Assembly: GCA_934120645.1 (NCBI GenBank)
Contig: CAKOUO010000008.1
Coordinates: 3,719 to 67,718 of the forward strand
From: an uncultured Clostridia bacterium
GTDB taxonomy: Bacteria > Bacillota > Clostridia > TANB77 > CAG-508
Direction: 5' to 3'
Length of the DNA: 64,000 bases
Positions 24,213 to 32,720 of the stretch are shown here, piece by piece (position 1 is the first letter of the stretch; every line of letters starts with the position of its first letter). Both the position numbers and the translations under genes were made by a program. The notes beneath the pieces are model-generated. The model made no database searches and was not told the DNA's origin. It saw only the letters and a list, made by a program, of their open reading frames with translations.

Positions 24213-24563
24213 TTACTCTTCTAATCCAAAACTTACCCCTAGTGCATTATTTATTTTATTTATTATTTTTTCATCTTCAATATGTCCTATCTTTTCCTTT
24301 AGTCTACTTTTATCTATTGTTCTAATTTGTTCTGCTAAAACTACAGAGTCACTTTTTAATCCGCATTTTTCTGAGTTTATTTCTATATGTGTTGGTAGTT
24401 TTGTTTTACTAGTTTGCGAAGTTATAGCTGCAGCAATTACTGTTGGGCTATACTTATTACCTAAGTCATTTTGTATTATTAAAACTGGTCTTATTCCACC
24501 TTGTTCAGAACCTACAACTGGACTTAAATCTGCATAAAACATGTCTCCTCTTTTTATTATCAT
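24213..24563 (-). CDS. mazF: MazF/NdoA-type endoribonuclease
   Basis: A 116-residue PemK/MazF-family protein, close in length and motifs to Bacillus NdoA (EndoA): [51 protein letters not shown] and [11 protein letters not shown]. Such enzymes cut mRNA at short sequences in single-stranded regions. In clostridia ndoA normally follows alr and the antitoxin gene ndoAI; here the 61 bp upstream carry no antitoxin, and the gene before is a GerS-like protein. A cognate antitoxin may lie elsewhere or be lost. AGGAG precedes the chosen ATG at 24563; the frame opens with a GTG three codons earlier. Confidence 0.92.
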   Translation of the reverse strand: MIIKRGDMFYADLSPVVGSEQGGIRPVLIIQNDLGNKYSPTVIAAAITSQTSKTKLPTHIEINSEKCGLKSDSVVLAEQIRTIDKSRLKEKIGHIEDEKIINKINNALGVSFGLEE

Positions 24564-24633
24564 ATTCTTCACTCCTAATATTGGTATGTGTCAAGTTTGT
24601 GTTTTTTTATATTAGTTGAAGATAAATATGGTT

Positions 24634-25353
24634 TTATATTTCTTTTGAAATCTCTTGTGTTTCAAATGCATATACTTTTTTATTATTTGAATTGTTTATA
24701 TTTATCTCATTATATATTATGTAGATTATTACATTTTGGTTAGTATCTTTTATTTCCATTTTTTCTGGGTTTCCAGTTTCTTTTGATACATATAGAGTTT
24801 CATATTTTTGATATTTATTTTCTACTTTAGAGGTTGTTTGCATTACTATTTTGTTATTTTCTTCTTTAAATTTTGAATTTGAATTATTTTTATAGTCTTG
24901 TATAAAATTGCTTAAATCTAAACTATTTTGAGTTATGTCTTTATAGTTTTCTATTATTTTGGTTAGACTTAAGTTTGTGTTTTCTATTTTTAAATTATTT
25001 CCTTCTTTTATTATTTTTACTCCTTGTATATTGCTTGGTTCTAATACCTCTTGAGTGCTTTCTTTTTCTTGTATGTAAGTCTGTTTGATTTTGTATTTAT
25101 TACTGTTTTTGTTACTTTTTACTTCTACATCTATTTTGCTTTCATATGAACTAATATTTAAAATGTAATTTACTATTTCTTGACTAGTACTATTGTTTCC
25201 AATTTTTGAAATTTTAGACGTTTTATTATTAATTTTTATTAAAAAAATTATTGATGTTATTATAACTAATGTTATTATTGAAATGATGATAGTTATTTTT
25301 CTTTTGCTTGTTTTTTTATACTTATTTGCGTAATTTTTTTTGTTTTTCAACAT
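24634..25353 (-). CDS. GerS-like, membrane-anchored protein
   Basis: A 239-residue protein with one N-terminal helix (residues 20-41) and an exported beta-rich domain that resembles the LolA-like fold of the germination protein GerS of Clostridioides difficile, including VKIIKEGNNLKIENT, the IVMQT strand and YVSKETGNPEKMEI. It lacks the lipobox cysteine, so it is a signal-anchor rather than a lipoprotein. GerS in C. difficile is needed for cortex hydrolysis and is encoded beside alr2 and ndoA (recollection), so the mazF neighbour supports the call. AGGAGG precedes the ATG. I am moderately sure. Confidence 0.65.
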   Translation of the reverse strand: MLKNKKNYANKYKKTSKRKITIIISIITLVIITSIIFLIKINNKTSKISKIGNNSTSQEIVNYILNISSYESKIDVEVKSNKNSNKYKIKQTYIQEKESTQEVLEPSNIQGVKIIKEGNNLKIENTNLSLTKIIENYKDITQNSLDLSNFIQDYKNNSNSKFKEENNKIVMQTTSKVENKYQKYETLYVSKETGNPEKMEIKDTNQNVIIYIIYNEININNSNNKKVYAFETQEISKEI

Positions 25354-25551
25354 AAAAAAAGCCTCCTAAAAATTAATTCTTATTTAATTTTTATTAGACT
25401 TTTTTATTTTTAATGTTTATTTTTTATTCATTTTCGCCGCAATTTTTGACTTTTTTTAATATTATTTTCCATATAATTGTAATTCATAAATATTAGGTCT
25501 TACAGATATTTCAAAGCCATATGGAAATGCTAAAAAGATACAATAAATGAC

Positions 25552-25581
25552 AAAAAAATGGGACAAATTAAATCTGTCCCA
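25552..25581 (-). terminator. dusB terminator
   Basis: TGGGACA (25581-25575) and TGTCCCA (25565-25559) on the minus strand, followed by TTTTTTT. It overlaps the dusB stop codon. Confidence 0.85.
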
Positions 25582-26554
25582 CTTGACCCAAAAAATATTC
25601 TTCTACTTTTTGCATTAATTTATTTTTGTCTTCTATTTTATTTATTTCATTTCTAAATTCACTTGAATTTGCCATATTTTTTGTATACCATGCTATATGT
25701 TTTCTCATTTCTCTAATTGCTGTTATTTCTTCTTTATTTTTTAGTTCTAAATTTATATGTTCTTTTATAACTTGTAATTTTTCATCATTTTTTATTTCTG
25801 GAAGTTTTTTTCCTGTTTTCAAATAATTTATTATTCTTTTAAAAATCCATGGATTTCCAAATGTTCCTCTTCCTATCATAATTCCGTCTACTCCTGTATA
25901 TTCAAACATCCTTAATGCAGTTTCTTCGTCTACTATGTCTCCGTTTCCTATTACAGGAATTTTTACGTTTTCTTTTACTTTCTTTATGATATCTAAGTCT
26001 GCTTTTCCTGAGTACATTTCAGATCTTGTTCTTCCGTGTATTGTTATTGCAGAAACTCCTGCCGTTTCTGCCATTTTCGCATATTCTACTGCTACAATGT
26101 TATTTAAGTCCCATCCTTTTCTTAATTTTAATGTTACAGGTTTACTTGAATTTTTTACAACTGCTTTTATTATCTTTTCTGCTTTTTCTATATCTAATAA
26201 TAATTTACTTCCATCTCCATTTTTTACAACTTTTGGAGCTGGACACCCCATGTTTATATCAACAATATCTGCTAATTTGCTTACATATTTAGCTGCAAAT
26301 CCCATAGTTTCTTCATCACTACCAAATATTTGCATACTTATTGGTCTTTTTTCTCCTTCTGTATTAAGCAATAATTTTGTTTTAGTATCATTATAAAATA
26401 TTGCTTTACTGCTTACCATCTCTGTGCAAACAAGTCCTGGGCCAAATTTTTTACAAATCTTACGAAAAGGCAGGTCTGTTACACCTGCCATAGGAGCTAA
26501 TATTAAATTATTTTCTAATTCTACATTTCCTATTTTTAATTTTTTTAAATACAT
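25568..26554 (-). CDS. dusB: DusB, tRNA-dihydrouridine synthase
   Basis: A 328-residue flavin enzyme that reduces specific uridines in the tRNA D-loop. The TIM barrel begins NNLILAPMAGVTDLPFRKI and carries the catalytic cysteine in DINMGCPAPKV, TLKLRKGWD, ITIHGRTR, VIGNGDI and GIMIGRGTFGNPW. The frame extends to 26605, but those 17 codons are made by a palindromic repeat; TTGGAGGAATTA fixes the start at 26554. It follows rodA by 50 bp and ends the minD-minE-rodA-dusB unit. The pairing of dus with rodA has no known functional meaning. Confidence 0.93.
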   Translation of the reverse strand: MYLKKLKIGNVELENNLILAPMAGVTDLPFRKICKKFGPGLVCTEMVSSKAIFYNDTKTKLLLNTEGEKRPISMQIFGSDEETMGFAAKYVSKLADIVDINMGCPAPKVVKNGDGSKLLLDIEKAEKIIKAVVKNSSKPVTLKLRKGWDLNNIVAVEYAKMAETAGVSAITIHGRTRSEMYSGKADLDIIKKVKENVKIPVIGNGDIVDEETALRMFEYTGVDGIMIGRGTFGNPWIFKRIINYLKTGKKLPEIKNDEKLQVIKEHINLELKNKEEITAIREMRKHIAWYTKNMANSSEFRNEINKIEDKNKLMQKVEEYFLGQVGQI

Positions 26555-26573
26555 TAATTCCTCCAAGTTAAAA

Positions 26574-26604
26574 TGTCCTTTTGGGAAACGTCCCCAAAAG
26601 GACA
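26574..26604. repeat. 31-bp palindromic repeat between rodA and dusB
   Basis: TGTCCTTTTGGG (26574-26585) pairs with CCCAAAAGGACA (26593-26604). It differs from the arm at 14412-14442 at only two positions. Because it sits in a leader, it creates a spurious upstream ATG in frame with dusB. Confidence 0.85.
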
Positions 26605-27711
26605 TTATTTAACAAATATTGTTTTTTGTCTTTTACTGCTTATGTTTAATAATATTCCTATTAAAATATAACTTGTTATTAGTGAGCTTCCTCCATAACT
26701 TATAAATAATAGTGGTACACCTGTTATTGGTAATAGTCCCATTACCATTCCTATATTTTCTACCATATGGAAGAAAAATATTCCTGCTATTCCTGATGCA
26801 ATCAATGCTCCTATATTATCTTTTGCTGTTTTGGCTACATATAGTGCCTTTGTTACCAGAAATACATATAAAATTATTATTGTTCCGGCTACTATAAATC
26901 CCATTTCTTCTCCTATTACTGAGAATATGAAGTCTGTTGTTTTTGGGTATAGGTATCCTAATTGTGTTTGGTTTCCTTTTAGTATTCCCATACCTGTTAA
27001 TCTTCCTGCTCCTATTGCAAGTTTTGATTGTATTATATTGTATCCGCTTCCTCTAGGGTCTGATTCTGGGTTTAAAAATATGTCTATTCTTTTTTTTGCG
27101 TGTTCTGGTAATATAAAATTATATAATAATGGTATTGATATAATTGTAACTATTGCTGTTCCTATTATGTATTTCTTATCTATTCCTGCTGTAAATAGCA
27201 TCATTACTAAGGCTATACAAAAGGCCATTGCTGTTCCATAGTCTGGTTGTTTTATTATTAATATTAATGGAACTGCTAATGCTACAAATATTATTAATAG
27301 TCTGGTTGGCTTATTTATATCTTCTTTATATCTTTCTTGTATTTTTGATATTATTAATGTTAAAAATAGTATTACTACTATTTTTGCAAATTCTGATGGT
27401 TGAAATGAAAATATTCCTATATTAAACCAACTTGTGGCACCATTTACTGGTTTTGTAAATAATACTGCTATTAATAATATAAGAAATACTCCATAAAAAA
27501 TTGGTGACAGCTTTACTAATGTTTCATAATTTATTAGCATTACTATTACCATTATTATTAAACTTGCTACAAACCATATTATTTGTTTTTTAAATTCATC
27601 ATAATTTGTTTCTTGTGTTGCTGAAAATAGTGCAACTATTCCTATTATTGTTAATATAATTGCTACTATTAACAGTCCCCATTCCATATTTTTAAATTCT
27701 CTTTTTCTCAT
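26605..27711 (-). CDS. rodA: RodA, SEDS peptidoglycan polymerase
   Basis: A 368-residue SEDS-family integral membrane protein of about ten helices that polymerises lipid II during cell elongation with a class B PBP. Family motifs: GIVALFSAT, NGATSWFNIGIFSFQPSEFAK, QPDYGTAMAF, SGYNIIQSKLAIGAGRLTGMG, KTTDFIFSVIGEEMGFIVA (the essential Asp is in TDF) and GVPLLFISYGGSS. The position after minE, four bases away, and beside the spoIVF pair fits RodA/MrdB rather than FtsW or SpoVE. The ribosome site is weak and lies at the end of minE, suggesting translational coupling. Confidence 0.93.
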   Translation of the reverse strand: MRKREFKNMEWGLLIVAIILTIIGIVALFSATQETNYDEFKKQIIWFVASLIIMVIVMLINYETLVKLSPIFYGVFLILLIAVLFTKPVNGATSWFNIGIFSFQPSEFAKIVVILFLTLIISKIQERYKEDINKPTRLLIIFVALAVPLILIIKQPDYGTAMAFCIALVMMLFTAGIDKKYIIGTAIVTIISIPLLYNFILPEHAKKRIDIFLNPESDPRGSGYNIIQSKLAIGAGRLTGMGILKGNQTQLGYLYPKTTDFIFSVIGEEMGFIVAGTIIILYVFLVTKALYVAKTAKDNIGALIASGIAGIFFFHMVENIGMVMGLLPITGVPLLFISYGGSSLITSYILIGILLNISSKRQKTIFVK

Positions 27712-27715
27712 TAAA

Positions 27716-28294
27716 TCACTCTTTTTCCTGTTTATTTTCTGATTTAATTTCTTCTGTTGCTTCTTTTTCTTCTTGCTTTTCTTCTATAATTTCTGTTGAT
27801 TTTTCTGGTTCTTCTATTTTTATTTCTTCATTTTCTGTTTTTGTTCCTACTTTTTCTTCTGGTTGTTTTTCTATTTTTGTTTCTTTATTTTCTTCTTTAT
27901 TTATTTCTTTAACTGATTTTTTTTCTTTATCTTCTTTCTTTTCTTGGTTTTTCTTTTCTATATCCTTTTTGTCTATTTTTCTTGCATCATTTTTTATGTT
28001 TAGAATAGGAATATTTGCATATAATGCTGGTGCTCCATTTGTTCCATCTTCATTTTCTTGATTTGTTAATCTTACATCTATTTCACTTTCATCGACTTCT
28101 ATATATTTTTTTATTACATCTATTATCTCTTGCTTCATAAGTTCTAAGAAGTCTGCTGATACATTTGCTCTATCTTGCATTAATACTAAATGTAATCTTT
28201 CTTTTGCCGCATCTTTTGAACTTTCTTGTTGTGATTGTTTTTTTTCTTCTTTCTTGCCTATATTCTTGAAAAAGTTTATTATATTTTCAAACAT
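27716..28294 (-). CDS. minE: MinE with long charged C-terminal tail
   Basis: The topological factor that makes MinD oscillate so that division occurs at mid-cell. The N-terminal amphipathic membrane-targeting helix (MFENIINFFKNIG), the MinD-contact strand (AKERLHLVLMQDRANVS) and the dimerisation region (VIKKYIEVDESEIDVRLTN) are present in the first 90-100 residues. At 192 residues it is twice the usual 85-95: residues from about 108 are a low-complexity Lys/Glu tail. The ATG lies 24 bp after minD. minC, the usual third partner, is absent here. Confidence 0.9.
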   Translation of the reverse strand: MFENIINFFKNIGKKEEKKQSQQESSKDAAKERLHLVLMQDRANVSADFLELMKQEIIDVIKKYIEVDESEIDVRLTNQENEDGTNGAPALYANIPILNIKNDARKIDKKDIEKKNQEKKEDKEKKSVKEINKEENKETKIEKQPEEKVGTKTENEEIKIEEPEKSTEIIEEKQEEKEATEEIKSENKQEKE

Positions 28295-28318
28295 TATTTC
28301 CTATCCCTCCAACTTGTA

Positions 28319-29110
28319 TTACTTTCTAAAAAAACTTTTTATTTTTGCCCAGAATCCTTTTTCTCTTCCTGGTATTGTTACTTCTATTTTTTCTCCTAAT
28401 ACTCTTTTTGCTATTTCCATATATGCTTTTCCTGATGGTGCTTTTTTATTTTGAATTACTGGTTCACCTTTGTTTGTTTGTGTTATTATGTATTCATCAT
28501 CTGGTACAACACCAATTAAGTCTATTGATAATAAATCTACTATATCATCAACATCCATCATTTCGCCTCTTCTAACCATATTAGGTCTTATTCTATTAAT
28601 TACTAATTCTGGATTTTTTATTTCTGATGATTCTAATAATCCTATTATTCTGTCAGCATCTCTTATTGATGAAATTTCAGCTGTTGTTACTACTATTGCT
28701 CTATCTGCTCCTGCAATTGCATTTTTAAATCCTTGCTCTATTCCTGCTGGACAGTCTATTAATATATAGTCAAATTCTTCTTTTAGTTTTCCAGTTAGTT
28801 CTCTCATTTGTTCTTCATTTACAGCGCTTTTATCTCTTGTTTGGGCAGCTGGTAGTAGGTATAATTCTTTAAATCTTTTATCTTTTATTAGTGCTTGTCT
28901 TAATTTACATTTTTCTTCAACAACATCTACAATGTCATATACTATTCTATTTTCTAGACCCATTACTACATCTAAGTTTCTTAGGCCTATATCTGTATCT
29001 ATTAAGCATACTTTTTTTCCTTCTACGGCTAAGCTTGACCCTAGGTTTGCTGTTGTTGTTGTTTTTCCTACTCCACCTTTTCCTGATGTGATTACTATTA
29101 CTTCTCCCAT
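28319..29110 (-). CDS. minD: MinD, septum-site ATPase
   Basis: A 263-residue deviant-Walker ATPase of the ParA/MinD family that binds membrane as an ATP dimer and recruits MinC or MinE. Deviant Walker A GKGGVGKTT lies at residues 10-18; Walker B is in FDYILIDCPAGIE; the C-terminal amphipathic membrane anchor is FWAKIKSFFRK. TAAGGAGGAAAATT before 29110 fixes the start; the frame extends 23 codons further. A TTGACT-17-TATTAT promoter precedes it. minE and rodA follow in an operon. No minC in the 137 bp before it. Confidence 0.96.
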   Translation of the reverse strand: MGEVIVITSGKGGVGKTTTTANLGSSLAVEGKKVCLIDTDIGLRNLDVVMGLENRIVYDIVDVVEEKCKLRQALIKDKRFKELYLLPAAQTRDKSAVNEEQMRELTGKLKEEFDYILIDCPAGIEQGFKNAIAGADRAIVVTTAEISSIRDADRIIGLLESSEIKNPELVINRIRPNMVRRGEMMDVDDIVDLLSIDLIGVVPDDEYIITQTNKGEPVIQNKKAPSGKAYMEIAKRVLGEKIEVTIPGREKGFWAKIKSFFRK

Positions 29111-29158
29111 AATTTTCCTCCTTAGGATTTTAAAAAACACTCTATTTTTATATGTAAT

Positions 29159-29187
29159 ATAATACAACGAAAAGGGCAAAAAGTCAA
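29159..29187 (-). promoter_or_regulatory. Promoter of minD-minE-rodA-dusB
   Basis: TTGACT (29187-29182), 17 bases, TATTAT (29164-29159) on the minus strand, 49 bases before the minD start. Confidence 0.72.
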
Positions 29188-29207
29188 TGTGTTTGACATA
29201 AAAAAAG

Positions 29208-29244
29208 CAAAAAGAATAAATGCAAATTGCTTTTATTCTTTTTG
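29208..29244 (-). terminator. Terminator of the pilin/FGE-like gene
   Basis: CAAAAAGAATAAA and TTTATTCTTTTTG pair across a loop of about 11 bases a few bases beyond the stop at 29248, followed by CTTTTTTTATG on the minus strand. Confidence 0.7.
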
Positions 29245-29247
29245 TTT

Positions 29248-30951
29248 TTAGATTAAATATAATACTGTTCTAAATGTAATTCCTTTCTTAGCTGTTCCAG
29301 TATGACATTGCCTATATGACATTGATTGTGTTTTATTATCAAAAATTCCTCCTCTTACTATAGCTTTTCCTAATGTATTTGGGGCATCTGAATTTTCTGC
29401 TACATATTCATAAAAATTACCTTCTAAATCATATATATTTGCTACTTTGTCTGCTTCATTGTTTCCAGTTTTCTCTATATTTCCGGTATGCCTATTATAT
29501 TCATTGTCTGTAAATACTGCTGTTTCAACATCAACTGTTTGTTGTTTTCCATCTGATTTTCCATTTATAAATTTCATTACCATATCCCATTGAATTCCTG
29601 AACATAATGCACTTTTTACATTATCATTATTATACATTTTTTTTGAAACTTGTTTTGCACTTTCTTGTGATATCCAATTATATACTACTGTATTTTTTTT
29701 ACTTACTGGTGTTACTTCTGTTGTTAATGCACTAGTTTTCTCATTTACTGTTTTTAAATTTTCTTGTCCTGATTCATATCTTGCTATATAAAATCCGCCA
29801 TATTTTTTTACTTGTTCTTTTTCAGCAGTTTCATTATTATCACTAGTTTCATTTGTAGGGGCTATACCTTCTGGTAAATATCCTGTAATTGTATATGCAG
29901 TTGAGGAAATTTCTTCTTTATTATAAGATATGTTTCTTTCATAGTTTGTATTTATAGGTATCCATATAAATTCATTTCCTGTACTATTTCCATTTTCATC
30001 AATATTATCTGTTATAAGTAATCCATTTTTTACATCATTAGTTCCTTTTGATAGACTCACTCTAAATCCTGCTGGTATATAAGCTTCTTCTCCATTTGAA
30101 TCTATATATTTTGTATTTTTGCTATAAACTTCTGACCACTTATTTTCTTTAACTTCTAAATATATTACATCTATATCACTTGTTTTGTTTTTATTTTTAA
30201 AATAGCCTTTATAAATATTTACACTTTGTAAAAATTTATCTTTATTTTGGTCACTTGATAATTTAACTGAATCTGGTATCTTATTTATTTCTGCTATTTG
30301 TTTTTGCCATACATATTGTGTTGTGCTAGAATCATTTATCTCTTCATCTTTATTTTGTGAAATTACTATACTTTCATTTCCGCTGTTGTCTTTTGTTTTT
30401 CCTATATAATAATAGCCATCTGGAATTAAAATTCCATCAATATATTTTAAATCAACAGTTGTTTCGTCCGCTGTTGTGTAATCTGTATAATATATACTAA
30501 TTACTCCATTCTTTTTTATATTTACACCTTTTACATAGAAAATATTATGACTGTTTTTATTTATAATATATATATCTGTATAATTATCTGCATTTTCCGG
30601 ATTTTTCTTTATATCTTCATATTCTTTTCCATAGTTTAATGTTATTCCTTTCATTGCTTCTAGGTCAATTACATAGAAATCTCCTATATCATTTTTACTA
30701 CTTAATACATTTGATAAAGAACTTATATTAGTATATTTAACTTTTGCTGGTATTTCTCCATATTCATTGTAGTATTCTGATACTTTATCTCTTAATATTT
30801 CTATATCATTATACAAATTCTCTAATTTCCTTATATATACATTATCTTGAGCATTATATACTAACATAGATGTTAATATTATTAATATAATAATTGTTAT
30901 AACTAGTGCTATCATAGATATACCTTTTTCTTGCACTAAACTATTTTTCAT
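29248..30951 (-). CDS. Prepilin-like surface protein with FGE/SUMF-type C-terminal domain
   Basis: A 567-residue protein. The N-terminus, QEKGISMIALVITIIILII, has the type IV prepilin layout (basic stretch, Gly cleavage site, hydrophobic helix followed by a long amphipathic helix RKLENLYNDIEILRDKVSEYY), but position +5 is Ala rather than Glu. The middle part is unrecognised. The C-terminal 230 residues resemble the formylglycine-generating enzyme (SUMF1) fold in order: NEFIWIPI, YGGFYIARYESGQ, SGIQWDMVMKFI, NIYDLEGNFYEYVAE, AIVRGGIF and a final FRTVLYL. FGE catalytic cysteines are not evident, so binding rather than catalysis is likely. GGAAGGAG precedes the ATG. It interrupts the min-spoIVF block. 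Confidence 0.7.
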   Translation of the reverse strand: MKNSLVQEKGISMIALVITIIILIILTSMLVYNAQDNVYIRKLENLYNDIEILRDKVSEYYNEYGEIPAKVKYTNISSLSNVLSSKNDIGDFYVIDLEAMKGITLNYGKEYEDIKKNPENADNYTDIYIINKNSHNIFYVKGVNIKKNGVISIYYTDYTTADETTVDLKYIDGILIPDGYYYIGKTKDNSGNESIVISQNKDEEINDSSTTQYVWQKQIAEINKIPDSVKLSSDQNKDKFLQSVNIYKGYFKNKNKTSDIDVIYLEVKENKWSEVYSKNTKYIDSNGEEAYIPAGFRVSLSKGTNDVKNGLLITDNIDENGNSTGNEFIWIPINTNYERNISYNKEEISSTAYTITGYLPEGIAPTNETSDNNETAEKEQVKKYGGFYIARYESGQENLKTVNEKTSALTTEVTPVSKKNTVVYNWISQESAKQVSKKMYNNDNVKSALCSGIQWDMVMKFINGKSDGKQQTVDVETAVFTDNEYNRHTGNIEKTGNNEADKVANIYDLEGNFYEYVAENSDAPNTLGKAIVRGGIFDNKTQSMSYRQCHTGTAKKGITFRTVLYLI

Positions 30952-31017
30952 CTTTTGAGTTCTCCTTCCACTTTTTCTACTATTAGTTTACTATTTATTA
31001 TTTTTATTTTCAAGTAT

Positions 31018-31671
31018 TTATGTATTTATTTCTTCTATTTTATTATATAATTCTTTCCTTTTTAATAATTTTATATTCTCTTTTATTACTAAATACCATA
31101 AGTATAAGATTATAAGAAAAAGTGCTATATTTTTTATATACAATATTAAGATACTAGAAATTGCTGTAATAATAATTGTAGATATTATTGATATATCATT
31201 TGTATATTCCTCTGATTTTCTTTTTCCAAAAATTATGTATAATATTCCTTTTACAATTCTACCTCCATCTAAAGGAAATATTGGTAATAAATTAAATACC
31301 ATCAACAATGTGTTTGTATATATTATTATTAATCCATTTATTATATCTAAATTTAAATTCATTGCTATTATTATAATTATAAGATTTGTTAATGGCCCAG
31401 CTAGTGCAACCATTATTTTTTTTATCTCCAATAAATTGCCATTTTTTATTCTTTTATTATAATCTTTTGTATTTATTTTAAAAGATATTGTTATTCCAAA
31501 TGGCATTATTTCTAATTTTTCTGGTTTCATTTTTAGTAGTAATCCTGCAATTAAATGTCCTAATTCATGTATAAATGCAAATATCATTATCATTGAATAT
31601 ATTTTTATCTGTTTTGTAAAATAAAAAAGTATTAAAAATAAAAATATTTTTAGGTCTATTCTAAATCTCAT
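31018..31671 (-). CDS. spoIVFB: SpoIVFB-like intramembrane metalloprotease (M50)
   Basis: A 217-residue site-2 protease of about six helices. The zinc motif HELGH is at residues 35-39, and the third ligand Asp (D135) is in NLLPIFPLDGGRI, exactly the SpoIVFB arrangement. In sporulating Bacillota this enzyme cleaves pro-SigmaK in the mother cell. No CBS domain follows. It lies 52 bp after an M23-domain protein that matches SpoIVFA, its usual regulator, and next to min/rodA genes, which is the ancestral neighbourhood. AATAAGGA precedes the ATG. A generic M50 role cannot be excluded. Confidence 0.82.
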   Translation of the reverse strand: MRFRIDLKIFLFLILFYFTKQIKIYSMIMIFAFIHELGHLIAGLLLKMKPEKLEIMPFGITISFKINTKDYNKRIKNGNLLEIKKIMVALAGPLTNLIIIIIAMNLNLDIINGLIIIYTNTLLMVFNLLPIFPLDGGRIVKGILYIIFGKRKSEEYTNDISIISTIIITAISSILILYIKNIALFLIILYLWYLVIKENIKLLKRKELYNKIEEINT

Positions 31672-31723
31672 ATTTTTTCCTTATTTTTTTATTTAGGTTT
31701 TTTTGGTTTTACCTATAAACCCT

Positions 31724-32620
31724 TTATAATTCTAATATTTTTTCTGGATTTATGGTTCTTTCAGATATTCTAATTTCAAAGTGTAAATGTGGTCCTGTTG
31801 AATTTCCTGTAGACCCAACTTCTGCAATTTCTTGTCCTTGTTCTATCTTGTCCCCTTGTTTTACATACAAGCTATTACAATGAGCATATATAATACTTAC
31901 TTCTCCTATCTGAATTTTTAAATGTTTTCCATAATCTCCCTCTTCTGAAGCTAGTACAACTTCTCCACTTGTTGCTGATTTTATTTTTGTTCCCATATTT
32001 GCAGCAATGTCTACTCCTGTATGATTTTTAGGTACTGTAATTGTTGTTGGCTCTCTTTGCCCATATCTTGAGCTTATAGTTCCTTCTATTGGTTTTATAA
32101 ATGTTGTAGTTGCTTTTATATTTGCTATATCCTGTTCTTCTTGAGTCAATTGTGATGTTTGCTCCTGAGTTGCCTCTTGTTTCTCTTCTTTATTTTCAGA
32201 ATTTGTGTTATTATCTACAGCTTGATTTTCTGTTGTATTTTTGTTTTCTTCTAGTATATTATTTTCATCTGCTCCTCCTATTGCACCATCATTATTATTT
32301 TTATTTTTTAAGTTTACAATTGTTTGTTTTACATTTTCATATATTTGTTGAAAATTTGTATCATATGATAATATCTCATTTGCTTTATTTATAAAATTTT
32401 CTGAAAATATATAATTACTATTTTGAATTACATATATTGCAAAATATATAATTAAGCTAATAATAACTTGTATTATCATTTTTTTTAATAACTTTATATC
32501 TTTTTTTGAGCTATCATTTAAATTAACTGTTGTTGTCTTTCTAATATTTCCTTCTTGCCTTCTTGCATATATTTCTTCTGCCCTTCTTATTTTCTCTTCA
32601 ACTGACATTGTCCTTTCCAT
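31724..32620 (-). CDS. spoIVFA: SpoIVFA-like membrane protein with M23 domain
   Basis: A 298-residue protein: cytoplasmic N-terminus starting near SVEEKIRRAEEIYARRQEG (a SpoIVFA-like start), one membrane helix at about 46-66, a long Asn/Glu/Gln-rich linker (105-165), and a C-terminal M23 (LytM) domain with H200 and D204 in HTGVDIAANMG and H278/H280 in GPHLHFEI, so the zinc site looks intact. In Bacillus SpoIVFA holds SpoIVFB inactive and its own M23 domain is degraded by the signalling protease. Gene order SpoIVFA-SpoIVFB is kept. ATG at 32620 has AGAGGTGA; a second ATG four codons later with AAAGGA is possible. Confidence 0.8.
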   Translation of the reverse strand: MERTMSVEEKIRRAEEIYARRQEGNIRKTTTVNLNDSSKKDIKLLKKMIIQVIISLIIYFAIYVIQNSNYIFSENFINKANEILSYDTNFQQIYENVKQTIVNLKNKNNNDGAIGGADENNILEENKNTTENQAVDNNTNSENKEEKQEATQEQTSQLTQEEQDIANIKATTTFIKPIEGTISSRYGQREPTTITVPKNHTGVDIAANMGTKIKSATSGEVVLASEEGDYGKHLKIQIGEVSIIYAHCNSLYVKQGDKIEQGQEIAEVGSTGNSTGPHLHFEIRISERTINPEKILEL

Positions 32621-32684
32621 TATTTCACCTCTTCCTTAGTTTCTTTATAATCTATATGATATATTTTTTATTTTTATACCTAAT

Positions 32685-32714
32685 AAAAAAGCTATCAATA
32701 TTGATAGCTTTTTT
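32685..32714. terminator. Symmetric terminator after the 114-residue protein gene
   Basis: AAAAAAGCTATCAAT followed directly by its reverse complement ATTGATAGCTTTTTT, a perfect 30-base palindrome just beyond the stop at 32721. Confidence 0.85.
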
Positions 32715-32720
32715 AGTCTT

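Noticed and set aside
31724..32620. Generic secreted M23 peptidase
   Set aside because: The N-terminus, single helix and adjacency to an HELGH M50 protease fit SpoIVFA better, although its M23 site looks intact.
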